Positions 1-7,386 of a stretch of DNA of 64,000 nt are shown one piece after another. The notes beneath the pieces were generated by a model. The model saw only the letters and a list, made by a program, of their open reading frames with translations. It ran no database searches and was not told the DNA's origin. Source of the DNA: Yeguia hominis (GTDB taxonomy: Bacteria > Bacillota > Clostridia > Oscillospirales > Acutalibacteraceae); contig NZ_JACRSN010000008.1 of NCBI RefSeq assembly GCF_014384705.1, positions 81,707-145,706 on the forward strand, in the 5' to 3' direction. Positions within the stretch are counted from its first letter, which is position 1. The number at the start of each line of letters is the position of its first letter. A program made the translations under genes and the position numbers.

Positions 1-493
1 GCTCTTCCTGAGACATCTTCCCGCCGGGCTGCAGGTGAAACATCTTGGAAAGCAGCTTTTTCCACAGAGAAAAAATCGCATTCAGCGGCAGGAAAATCCA
101 GATTAAGAACTGGATGATCGGCGCAGAAAACATCGCAAAGCTTTCTGCACAGTCTTTGGCGATACTTTTCGGAGAAATCTCCCCAAAAATCAAAACCACC
201 ACCGTGATGACAACGGTCGATACCGAGGCGCCCACATCTCCGAGCTGCCGCACAAACAACACGGTTCCCAAAGACGCCAGCGCAATATTCACGATATTAT
301 TGCCGATCAAAACCGTAGAAATCAGCTTATCATACTGGGCTTCGAGCTTACAGGCCAGCGCCGCTTTCCGATTTCCTTTTTCTGCAAGCGTTTTGAGTCT
401 GGTGCGGTTCATAGAAGAAAATGCTGTTTCTGTTGCTGAAAAATAGGCGGATAAAATCAGACAGATGACCATCAGGATGATGTATGTACTCAA
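1..493 (-). CDS. CNNM/DUF21-domain membrane protein (hemolysin C/CorC family), 3' end outside window
   Basis: This is the N-terminal part (about 164 residues) of a CNNM/CorC-type membrane protein, a family linked to divalent cation (Mg2+/Co2+) transport. The translation starts STYIILMVICLILSAYFSA and continues with ETAFSSMNRTRLKTLAEKGN, the usual opening of the DUF21 membrane domain. It later contains LIGNNIVNIALASLGT and the conserved IFGEISPKSIAKD segment. The start is a TTG at 493 with AAGGAG seven bases upstream; I found no ATG that fits better. The cytoplasmic CBS pair and C-terminal CorC_HlyC domain would lie beyond the left edge. The family assignment is firm, but the exact transported ion is not known from sequence. 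Confidence 0.85.
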   Translation of the reverse strand, partial: MSTYIILMVICLILSAYFSATETAFSSMNRTRLKTLAEKGNRKAALACKLEAQYDKLISTVLIGNNIVNIALASLGTVLFVRQLGDVGASVSTVVITVVVLIFGEISPKSIAKDCAESFAMFSAPIIQFLIWIFLPLNAIFSLWKKLLSKMFHLQPGGKMSQEE

Positions 494-872
494 GTTCAAA
501 ACTCCTTCAAAAAATACGTTTCAATTTCAAAGTAATTCGTCGAACCATTTTCTCCTATAAGCGCAAAAAAGCACGTCTGCCCAGCCTGACGCAAGGCAGA
601 TATGCTCTCCATAATTTCTGCAAATGATAGCCGCAATCATGATCTCTGCCGCTACTGTCCGTATCCATTCTGGCAAATGCCCTTCCCATTTCAAAATTTT
701 CTTTATTATATCGAAAAGGCAGCCCGCTGTCAAGAAAACTATCCGCTTCTGCTTTTTCTGTCCGGCATTCCAGCCGCAAACCTTGTAAAACGAACCCAAA
801 TGCGCTACAATGAGTCTGGAGTAAACAAACAGATCTGTTTTTTTATTCCGCCGAATTTACGGACTGCGTATT
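494..872. other. intergenic stretch, no convincing gene
   Basis: About 380 bases lie between the trxB stop and the start of the CNNM-type gene. A 90-codon minus-strand frame (799-527, TTG start) exists but has no ribosome binding site and no recognisable domain, so I do not call it. No clear terminator hairpin or structured RNA was seen. Confidence 0.5.
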
Positions 873-1787
873 TTAAGACAAATCGGCTTCCACGGATTTT
901 GACGCAATCGCGCCGTCGGCCACGGCCGTCACAATCTGCCGGAGCGTCTTTTGCCGCACATCTCCGACTGCATAGACGCCGGGTAAATCTGTCCGCATGG
1001 TTTCATCCGTCAGAAGATAGCCCGCCTCGTCCATCGCAACCTGGCCGCGAAAGAGCGTAGTGTTGGGTGTTTGCCCAATTGCAACAAACACGCCGTCACA
1101 GGCGAGTTCTTGTGTTCTGCCTGTCTTTCGATCCCGAAGCGTGACGCCGGTCACTGTGTTTTCGTGCAAAATCGAGACAACCTGCGCATTCCATACATAT
1201 CGTAGATTCTCGCACCGGGAAAGCGGATCCAGATACGCCTTGGACGCCCGAAGCGCGTCTCTTCGGTGGACAAGCGTCACCGTGCGGCATAACTTCGAAA
1301 GAAAAACGGCATCTGCTGCTGCGGTATCGCCGCCGCCAACAATAACCACCTCTTTGCCGCGGTAAAACATTCCGTCGCAGGTCGCGCAATATGAAACGCC
1401 TCGTCCGCGCAGACTTTGTTCCTCCGGAAGCCCCAATTCCCGCGGAGAAGCACCGGTTGCCAGAATAACCGTCCGCGCGCGGACGTCGCCTTCCGCAGTA
1501 TGCAGCACCTTTTCTTTGGCTGCAAGTTCCGCTGCGCGCACCTCTGTCAGCCGCGTTTCTGCGCCGAATCGCTCTGCACTTTGCTGCATCCGCACGCCCA
1601 ATTCAAAGCCAGAGATTCCATCCGGAAATCCCGGGTAGTTTTCAATCCGATCCGTCGTACCCATCTGGCCGCCCGGAGAAAGCTTTTCGAGCACGACAGC
1701 CGAAAGTCCGGCGCGTGCACAGTAAAGCGCGGCGGCATAACCGCCGGGGCCGCCGCCGATGATCGCAACATCATAAAGCGTCTCCAC
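873..1787 (-). CDS. trxB: thioredoxin-disulfide reductase
   Basis: FAD- and NADPH-dependent flavoprotein of 304 residues that reduces oxidised thioredoxin in the cytoplasm. The N-terminal FAD-binding Rossmann motif GGGPGGYAAALYCARAG is at about residues 11-27. The redox-active CATC disulfide follows a tyrosine in YCATCDGMF at about residues 133-141. A second nucleotide motif, VIVGGGDTAAADA, marks the NADPH domain at about 148-160. The C-terminal GVYAVGDVRQ is the usual FAD-contacting segment. The length is typical of low-molecular-weight TrxB. The start is GTG at 1787 with AAGAGG upstream. It stands alone between the DeoR regulator and the CNNM-type gene. The related ferredoxin-dependent reductases share the fold, so the electron donor is inferred. 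Confidence 0.9.
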   Translation of the reverse strand: METLYDVAIIGGGPGGYAAALYCARAGLSAVVLEKLSPGGQMGTTDRIENYPGFPDGISGFELGVRMQQSAERFGAETRLTEVRAAELAAKEKVLHTAEGDVRARTVILATGASPRELGLPEEQSLRGRGVSYCATCDGMFYRGKEVVIVGGGDTAAADAVFLSKLCRTVTLVHRRDALRASKAYLDPLSRCENLRYVWNAQVVSILHENTVTGVTLRDRKTGRTQELACDGVFVAIGQTPNTTLFRGQVAMDEAGYLLTDETMRTDLPGVYAVGDVRQKTLRQIVTAVADGAIASKSVEADLS

Positions 1788-1842
1788 TATCTTACCTCTT
1801 TTCTTATCTTCTTATCAGAAAGTATTCCGGTTTCAGATGTCA

Positions 1843-2634
1843 TTATACCGTATATACGGTCGCCGACTCGTTTGCCTCCCGGATCGCGGCAAGCATTTTC
1901 CGGGAAACGCCGTTATCTGTCACGATTCGATCCACATCGCTGACATCTGCAAATTTCAGGAAGGTAATTCTGCCCAGCTTGCTGCTGTCCAGCAGGACAA
2001 TATTGAGTGAAGAAATAGAGAGCATGACGCGCTTGACTTCCGCCTGTTCAAACGTCGGCGTTGTAAATCCATTTTTCACGGTAAATGCATTCGACGCCAA
2101 AAAGGCCTTATCCACATTCAGCGCGGAAAGCTCTTTGACTGCCATCGATCCGGTCGTACAGTGGAATCCGCGCCGCAGCATACCGCCGATCAAAATTACA
2201 TTCGATGCGGCGTTTGTTTCCAAAAACGCCGCAATCTGGATGTCATTGGTCACGATGGTCAGATTCTTCTTTTCAGGAAGCAGTTTTGCCAGCTCCATCG
2301 TGGTCGTTCCGGTATCCAGCGCAATGGTGTCGCCGTCCTCAATCATCGAACAAGCGCAGGCGGCGATTCGCTGTTTTTCTTCAATATGTTCGATTTCCTT
2401 CATATTGGAGTCCGGCTCAAACCCGATTTTACTGACGGGAATGGCGCCGCCGTGCGTCCGCCGGAGTTTGCCTTCCGCTTCCAGGTCGCGCAGATCTCCG
2501 CGGATCGTCGCTGGAGAAACACCGAACAGTTCACATAGTTCCGGCACCATAATTTTCATGTTTTCGTGGAGCAACCGCAAAATTTGTTCTCTGCGTTCCT
2601 CCGCAAACAACGGATGTTCCGAATTCGCTTTCAT
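1843..2634 (-). CDS. DeoR-family transcriptional regulator
   Basis: DNA-binding repressor of 263 residues. The N-terminal DeoR helix-turn-helix covers about residues 14-66, with ILRLLHENMKIMVPELCELF and the family signature SPATIRGDLRDLEAEGKLRR-THGGA. The C-terminal DeoRC sensor domain (about 85-245) has the expected ALDTGTTTMELAKLL phosphosugar-binding loop and the VTND and LIGG segments. The family normally senses a phosphorylated sugar or polyol intermediate. It is transcribed divergently from the Gfo/Idh/MocA dehydrogenase at 2801, with a good promoter of its own and a shared 167-bp gap. It is therefore the likely regulator of that group, comparable to IolR, a DeoR-family repressor of inositol genes in Bacillus. 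The inducer is not predictable. Confidence 0.85.
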   Translation of the reverse strand: MKANSEHPLFAEERREQILRLLHENMKIMVPELCELFGVSPATIRGDLRDLEAEGKLRRTHGGAIPVSKIGFEPDSNMKEIEHIEEKQRIAACACSMIEDGDTIALDTGTTTMELAKLLPEKKNLTIVTNDIQIAAFLETNAASNVILIGGMLRRGFHCTTGSMAVKELSALNVDKAFLASNAFTVKNGFTTPTFEQAEVKRVMLSISSLNIVLLDSSKLGRITFLKFADVSDVDRIVTDNGVSRKMLAAIREANESATVYTV

Positions 2635-2668
2635 GACACAACCCTACGCATTCTTTGTTAGTACTTTC

Positions 2669-2697
2669 AGTATACCCTTTCAGAAAACAAAATGCAA
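2669..2697 (-). promoter_or_regulatory. promoter of the deoR-type gene
   Basis: On the minus strand TTGCAT (2697-2692) is separated by exactly 17 bases from TATACT (2674-2669), 35 bases ahead of the start codon at 2634. The spacing and hexamers fit the housekeeping sigma-A type. Confidence 0.7.
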
Positions 2698-2705
2698 CAA
2701 TAATC

Positions 2706-2721
2706 AATCGTTCAAATGATT
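2706..2721. promoter_or_regulatory. candidate operator between divergent promoters
   Basis: AATCGTTCAAATGATT is an imperfect 16-bp inverted repeat (12 of 16 positions self-complementary). It lies between the two divergent -35 boxes, where a DeoR repressor could control both directions. This is an inference from position and symmetry only. Confidence 0.35.
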
Positions 2722-2731
2722 TCATTTTTCA

Positions 2732-2760
2732 TTGACAAAGCCCAATGCATTTGTTAAAAT
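2732..2760 (+). promoter_or_regulatory. promoter of the Gfo/Idh/MocA gene
   Basis: TTGACA (2732-2737), a 17-base spacer and TAAAAT (2755-2760) form a near-consensus sigma-A promoter. It lies 40 bases before the start at 2801, which has AGAGGTG as ribosome binding site. Confidence 0.75.
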
Positions 2761-2800
2761 GAAAACAAACAACAACATATGATAATAGAGGTGTGCAAAA

Positions 2801-3823
2801 ATGGGAAAAAATTTGAAAGAAGTTTGCCTGATCGGCGCTGGACGCGCCGGAATGATTCACGCACGCAACTTTAAAAACAAGGTTCCGGGATTTAAAATCA
2901 CCGCCGTCTGCGATCCGATCGAAGACGCAGTCAAGGCCGCCTGCAAAGAGCTTGAAATCGACCGGTTCTATTTTGACTACAAGGACGCCCTGCAGGATGA
3001 AAACATTGACGCCGTGATCATCGTCTCCCCGACCAAATATCACTGCGAAATTGCAGTTGCTGCTGCAAATGCCGGCAAGCATATCCTCTGTGAAAAGCCG
3101 ATGGCCATGAACGCCGCCGAGTGCCAGATGATGATCGACGCGGCGGAGAAGAATCATGTCGTTCTGCAGATCGGCTTCATGCGCCGGTTTGATAAGAGCT
3201 TTATGGCTGCCAAAGAAGCCATTGACGCCGGAAAGATCGGCGAAGTTGTCCTCGTAAAATCGCTGACCCGCGGTCCGAGCACCCCGCGTCCCTGGATGTA
3301 TGACATTAAAAAGAGCAACGGACCGCTTGCAGAAGTCAACAGCCACGATATCGATACCGTACACTGGTTCTCCGGCAGCGAATTTGAGCATGTCTATGCA
3401 ATCGCCGGAAATTACCGCTGCCACGATGCAAGAAAAGAATTCCCGGATTTCTATGATAACGTCGTGCTCAACGGCCGCTTCAAGAACGGTGTGCAGGCTT
3501 CCATCGACGGCGCACAGGGCGTCGGATACGGATATGATGCCCGTGCGGAAATTCTCGGCACAGACGGCTGCATCTATCTTGGAAATACCGATGAAAACAC
3601 CATGCTCTGTGTTGACCGCAGCGGCATCAAAGAACAAAAATTCATGAAGAGCTGGACGCATCTTTTTGAGGACGCTTATCTCGGCGAAGATCTCGACTTT
3701 GCAATCTGCGTACTCGAAGGCAAACAGCCGAAGGTTACCGGCCGCGACGGCATGAATGCAGTTAAAATTGTAGAGGCCGGCAATACCTCCATTATTGAAA
3801 AACGCATCGTATACCTCGACTAA
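2801..3823 (+). CDS. Gfo/Idh/MocA-family oxidoreductase (inositol dehydrogenase-like)
   Basis: NAD(P)-dependent sugar or polyol dehydrogenase of 340 residues. The Rossmann fold begins with GAGRAGMIHARNF at about residues 12-24. The signature CEKPMAMNAAEC (about 98-109) carries the catalytic lysine of the EKP motif. NSHDIDTVHWFSG (about 180-192) supplies the Asp/His pair typical of inositol 2-dehydrogenase-like members. The C-terminal half is the alpha/beta substrate domain. It is the first gene after a strong promoter and is followed 26 bases later by a phosphotriesterase-family hydrolase, so the two are likely co-transcribed. The DeoR regulator is divergent. myo- or scyllo-inositol dehydrogenation is plausible, but no other iol gene is in the window, so I give no symbol. 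Confidence 0.8.
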   Translation: MGKNLKEVCLIGAGRAGMIHARNFKNKVPGFKITAVCDPIEDAVKAACKELEIDRFYFDYKDALQDENIDAVIIVSPTKYHCEIAVAAANAGKHILCEKPMAMNAAECQMMIDAAEKNHVVLQIGFMRRFDKSFMAAKEAIDAGKIGEVVLVKSLTRGPSTPRPWMYDIKKSNGPLAEVNSHDIDTVHWFSGSEFEHVYAIAGNYRCHDARKEFPDFYDNVVLNGRFKNGVQASIDGAQGVGYGYDARAEILGTDGCIYLGNTDENTMLCVDRSGIKEQKFMKSWTHLFEDAYLGEDLDFAICVLEGKQPKVTGRDGMNAVKIVEAGNTSIIEKRIVYLD

Positions 3824-3849
3824 TTCACCAGCAAAGGCAGGAACCCGAT

Positions 3850-4836
3850 ATGGCTGACTTTATCAGAACTGTAACCGGCGATATTTCCCCTCTGGAGCTT
3901 GGCTATTGCCAGTGCCATGAGCATCTTCTGCTCGCAAAGGGAAAATCCTATACGATCGATCCGTCGCTCTGTATGGACGACGAGAAAAAAAGCGCGGATG
4001 AGCTGCTTTCCTACTATGCAGCAGGCGGACGCGCGCTCGTCGATGCCCAACCGGTCGGCTGCGGCCGGATGGCGGACGGGCTGCGCCGGATTTCCGAAGC
4101 TTCCGGCGTCAAAATCATCGCTTCTACCGGTTTTCACAAGCTGCTCTTTTATCCGGAGGATCATGTGGTCTACCACTCTTCCGCAGAAGAGCTCGCCGAG
4201 CTCTTTGCCGGGGAACTGACGCTGGGGATGTTTGTCGATCACGTCAACGGCGAGGCGCCTTTCACAGAGCGCGGCGCTGCCAAAGCGGGCATCATCAAAA
4301 CCGCTTCCGACGGACGCGACATCACTTCAGGCGAAGATGTTCTTCCGATTTACCGTAAACTCTTTACTGCGGCAGCAATGGCCGCTGTCAAAACCGGCGC
4401 TCCGGTGATCACGCACCTTGAAATGGGCGACGGCGCAGACAGCCAGTTCCGTGTCCTGACAGAAAACGGCGTTCCGGCAAACCAGATCATCATGAGCCAT
4501 CTCGATCGCGTCGTCGACCGCACGGATCCCAATCGGTATTTGCGCGTTGCAGAGAGCGGTGTCTTCCTGCAGTTTGATACCATCGGCCGCTTTAAATACC
4601 ACAGCGACGAAGATGAGGCCTGGCTGATCGCAATGCTTTGCGAACATGGATTTGCGGACCAGATTCTCATCGGTCTCGATACCACGAACAAGCGTCTCCG
4701 ATCGTACGGCGGCGCGCTGGGTTTGACCTATATTCTGGATACGTTCCGCAATACATTGGCTGCGCACGGCGTTGGCGACGATTTATTTGCGCGCTTCACG
4801 CTTAAAAACCCGCAGCGTGCACTTTGTTTTCACTAA
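3850..4836 (+). CDS. phosphotriesterase-family metal-dependent hydrolase
   Basis: Amidohydrolase-superfamily (beta/alpha)8 barrel of 328 residues in the PTE/PTE-like lactonase group. The binuclear metal ligands are all visible: HxH in YCQCHEHLLL (about residues 18-27), the carbamylatable lysine in AGIIKTASD (about 146), histidines in ITHLEM and MSHLDR (about 190 and 219), and the aspartate in GLDTTNK (about 276). The family includes phosphotriesterases, lactonases and sugar-phosphate lactonases. Placement right after a polyol dehydrogenase suggests that it hydrolyses a lactone or phospholactone made by that enzyme. The start ATG has AGGCAGGA upstream. A hairpin terminator follows the stop. 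The substrate is not determinable here. Confidence 0.8.
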   Translation: MADFIRTVTGDISPLELGYCQCHEHLLLAKGKSYTIDPSLCMDDEKKSADELLSYYAAGGRALVDAQPVGCGRMADGLRRISEASGVKIIASTGFHKLLFYPEDHVVYHSSAEELAELFAGELTLGMFVDHVNGEAPFTERGAAKAGIIKTASDGRDITSGEDVLPIYRKLFTAAAMAAVKTGAPVITHLEMGDGADSQFRVLTENGVPANQIIMSHLDRVVDRTDPNRYLRVAESGVFLQFDTIGRFKYHSDEDEAWLIAMLCEHGFADQILIGLDTTNKRLRSYGGALGLTYILDTFRNTLAAHGVGDDLFARFTLKNPQRALCFH

Positions 4837-4851
4837 TAATCCCCTTTCCTT

Positions 4852-4898
4852 GCGGCGTGTGGAGGATTGACTTCTTCCGCACGCCGCATCTTTTGTTT
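4852..4898 (+). terminator. rho-independent terminator after the PTE-family gene
   Basis: GCGGCGTG pairs with CACGCCGC through an extended stem with one wobble pair, followed by TCTTTTGTTTT. It separates the dehydrogenase/hydrolase pair from the next gene. The remaining DNA up to about 5170 shows no gene. Confidence 0.7.
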
Positions 4899-5171
4899 TA
4901 TAAATCCCCCAAAAACCGCCTCTTAGGGCTGATCGGCCGAAGCGGCCGAAACCAGGATCTCCGCCGCGCCTGGCAACCTCTGATCGAAACCACTGCTTCT
5001 CGTCAGGCAGTCAGGCATTGCCGGGTTTCTTCCTGTCATCCGCAGTTCTTTATGGCAATTTGCAAACGGAAGATGGTTCAAATTCTAAAACACGAAAGCC
5101 AAGCCGGCATTTTGAAAAATTTGATTTTTGTTCTGACTGGCAAACAGCTTTCGGTTTCGATTGATATTTGT

Positions 5172-5230
5172 ATCATAATGTCATGACATCATGATTTTTG
5201 CTTGCAAAATTCCAGCGCCCGGTGTACAAT
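5172..5230 (+). promoter_or_regulatory. promoter and palindromic operator of the 2-hydroxyacid dehydrogenase gene
   Basis: TTGCAA (5202-5207) and TACAAT (5225-5230) are 17 bases apart, giving a sigma-A-type promoter. Directly upstream, at 5172-5195, is a 24-bp near-perfect palindrome with core ATGTCATGACAT (5178-5189) and arms ATCATA/CATGAT. Its place just before the -35 suits an activator or a repressor site. The protein that binds it is unknown. Confidence 0.55.
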
Positions 5231-5306
5231 AAAAGAAGACATCCGGGATCAAATTTACAGCATCCCGCTTCTTTACCCGAATCATTTTAAAAAGGAATGA
5301 ATAGTT

Positions 5307-6236
5307 ATGGAAAAAATTCTTGCAACTCCCAGATCCTTCGGAAAAGCCAGCCGTGAGCCCATCGAAATGTTGGAAAAAGCGGGTTATAAAGTCATTCTCA
5401 ATCCGGTTGGAAAGATTTTGGACGAAGAAGAAATGAAGAAATATATCGCCGACGTCGTCGGAATTGTAATCGGCGTTGACCCGCTCAATGCGGCGGTTTT
5501 GGACTGCGCCAAAAACCTCAAGGCTATCTCCAAATATGGCGTCGGCACCGACAATATTGATCTGGAAAAAGCAAAAGAACTCGGCATCCCGGTCTCCATC
5601 ACTGCCGGCGCAAACTCCAACGCCGTCGCGGACTACGCGTTTGCACTGATGATGGCTTGCGCACGCCGCGTAACAGAAATCAATGCAAAATGCAAACAAA
5701 AGGAATGGAAAAAGATCACCACAACCGATGTTTACGGCAAAACCATGGGCATTCTCGGACTCGGCGCCATCGGCAAAGGCGTTGCCAAGCGTGCACAGGG
5801 GTTCGGCATGAAGGTTCTGGCTTACGATGTATTCTGGAACGAGGAATACGCCAAAGCGAACGACATCATCTATGCAACGCCGGAAGAAATCTATCAATCC
5901 TGCGATTTCATCACGCTGCATCTGCCGCTGACGCCGGAAACAAAGAACATGATCGGCTACGAGCAGTTCTGCATGATGAAGCCCACCGCTGTTTTTGTCA
6001 ACACCGCGCGCGGCGGCGTTGTCGACGAGGATGCGCTGGTGCGCGCCTTGAAAGAGGGAAAAATTTACGGTGCCGGCGTCGATGCATTCTCTTCGGAACC
6101 GCCTGCGAATGAGGAACTTTACACACTCGACAACCTGATCATGGGATCTCACTGCGCAGCTTCTACCACTGGTGCTGTGGAAGCCATGGGCAGAATGGCC
6201 GCTCAAAATCTGCTCAAGAGCCTCGGAAAAGCATAA
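5307..6236 (+). CDS. D-isomer-specific 2-hydroxyacid dehydrogenase (phosphoglycerate dehydrogenase-like)
   Basis: NAD-dependent dehydrogenase of 309 residues. The NAD-binding domain has GLGAIGKGVAKRAQGFGMKV at about 148-167. The catalytic triad is present: Arg in NTARGGVVDEDAL (about 230-242), Glu in AFSSEPP (about 265) and His in MGSHCAAST (about 285). It is shorter than full SerA because no ACT domain follows, so it is probably not feedback-regulated by serine. Related enzymes act on phosphoglycerate, glyoxylate/hydroxypyruvate or sugar-derived 2-keto acids. It has its own promoter and AAGGA ribosome binding site, and may extend the neighbouring polyol or sugar-acid pathway. A 3' hairpin is not obvious before the IS200 remnant. 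Confidence 0.8.
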   Translation: MEKILATPRSFGKASREPIEMLEKAGYKVILNPVGKILDEEEMKKYIADVVGIVIGVDPLNAAVLDCAKNLKAISKYGVGTDNIDLEKAKELGIPVSITAGANSNAVADYAFALMMACARRVTEINAKCKQKEWKKITTTDVYGKTMGILGLGAIGKGVAKRAQGFGMKVLAYDVFWNEEYAKANDIIYATPEEIYQSCDFITLHLPLTPETKNMIGYEQFCMMKPTAVFVNTARGGVVDEDALVRALKEGKIYGAGVDAFSSEPPANEELYTLDNLIMGSHCAASTTGAVEAMGRMAAQNLLKSLGKA

Positions 6237-6299
6237 CTTCTTCCGGGCGCTTACCGGACAGCCGGAACCGGTTGTCTTCCTGTATTTTCGAAAGTCAAA

Positions 6300-7030
6300 G
6301 CCGCCGGCTAAGCCGGCGGCTTGCATAAGCCCTAGAAGGGCTTGGTACAGACGCAGCCCCTGAAGGGGCGCCGAAGGGGTTTGCCGACCGCATTCCTTCC
6401 TCCGGCAGCCCCTAAAGGGGCTTTGTTTTATGCCTTCTTGCTCACGCTACCCGTAAACGGGTCTACGAACTCTTTCAGTTCGACCTGATCCGCTATCTGA
6501 TCCTCGGTTAGCTGGTTCTTTATGTACTCCTGTATTTGCTTTTTATTTCTTCCTACCGTATCCACATAATATCCCCGCGCCCAGAAATGTCGGTTCCCAT
6601 ACTTGTCTTGAGGTTTGCGTGCCTGTCGAATATCATCAGACTGCTCTTTCCTTTGAGATATCCCATGATTTGCGATACGCTGTACTTCGGCGGAATCCTG
6701 ATGAGCATATGTACGTGGTCTCTGCACAGCTCCGCTTCGATGATTTCGATTCCTTTTTGCTGGCATAGTTGTCTCCATATCTTCCCAATATCTACCTTGA
6801 TTTCTCCGTATATCGCCATTCTCCGATATTTCGGCGCGAATACTACGTGGTATTGACATCTCCATGTCGTATGATTTAATCTGTTTATGTCTTTTTCTTT
6901 CACGTGAAAGTCCTCCCTGTTTTGATTGTTGTGTGGTCGGCAAACCACTTCTTATCTAACAGGGAGCTTTTTTCTTGTCTACTCTACTCCTCGCTATAAG
7001 CTATTTTTTTACCCCCGGCATAGCCGGGGG
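6300..7030 (-). mobile_element. IS200/IS605-type insertion element (decayed)
   Basis: A tnpA-like pseudogene is flanked by the subterminal hairpins expected of single-strand transposing elements. On its 3' side are 6300-6320 (GCCGCCGGC/GCCGGCGGC), 6326-6342, 6356-6369 and 6408-6421. On its 5' side is CCCCCGGCATAGCCGGGGG at 7012-7030. TTGGTACA occurs near both ends (about 6342 and 7038). The element sits in the gap between the 2-hydroxyacid dehydrogenase and the hydrogenase operon, so no host gene appears interrupted. The exact ends are uncertain because this class has no terminal inverted repeats or target duplications. Only tnpA is present, with no TnpB. Confidence 0.7.
6428..6903 (-). pseudogene. 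tnpA: IS200-type TnpA (Y1 HUH transposase), frameshifted
   Basis: The first part begins at GTG 6903, with GGAGGA upstream, and reads KEKDINRLNHTTWRCQYHVV and then the HUH motif in CRDHVHMLIRIPP. After ANLK (near 6610) the frame changes by one base. The rest, KYGNRHFWARGYYVDTVGRN followed by IQEYIKNQL with the candidate catalytic tyrosine, continues in the neighbouring frame to the stop at 6428. Typical family members read through this point (ANLKYKYGNRHFW), so one base seems to be missing. It is either an inactive copy or a sequencing error. Apart from this the protein is complete at about 158 residues. Confidence 0.85.
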
Positions 7031-7053
7031 TTGCCTTTGGTACAACCAAAACA

Positions 7054-7097
7054 AACCGGGCTGCATCATTTGAAAGATGCAGCCCGGTTCTTTTTTG
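7054..7097. terminator. strong hairpin terminator between the IS200 remnant and the hydrogenase operon
   Basis: AACCGGGCTGCATC pairs perfectly with GATGCAGCCCGGTT around an 8-base loop, followed by CTTTTTTG on the plus strand. T-rich sequence on the other side means it may also stop minus-strand transcripts coming from the hydrogenase operon. Confidence 0.7.
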
Positions 7098-7386
7098 ATT
7101 TTGAACGCCACCGAATACGCTGATAGACATGTCCCGTAAAGACGCTTTCGCTCCAATCGCCGCGCGAAACAGACTGCCAATCTGCGATTTGGCAAATGCA
7201 GACGCACTCGATGAAAAAAGCGGAGAGCCGGTTTGTGGGCAAAGCGCATTGGATGCAATCGAAAAGCGCATCCGTAACATTCTTAAGATTCCAGCCGGCA
7301 AAACACCTTACAAGACATCTCAAATCTCCGGCTTTCCCGGACATTTTTGGCTTTTATTCTGCAAAATTCACTGGCAACTGTCCCGG
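7098..7386. other. intergenic stretch downstream of the hydrogenase operon
   Basis: No frame in this stretch has a ribosome binding site or a recognisable domain. It is probably 3' untranslated sequence of the minus-strand operon. Confidence 0.5.

Noticed and set aside
527..799. 90-codon minus-strand frame between trxB and the CNNM-type gene
   Set aside because: TTG start without ribosome binding site, no domain, and overlapping frames of similar length on both strands.
5181..6326. Minus-strand frame of 381 codons opposite the 2-hydroxyacid dehydrogenase
   Set aside because: Antisense to a gene with intact catalytic residues, and it crosses that gene's promoter.
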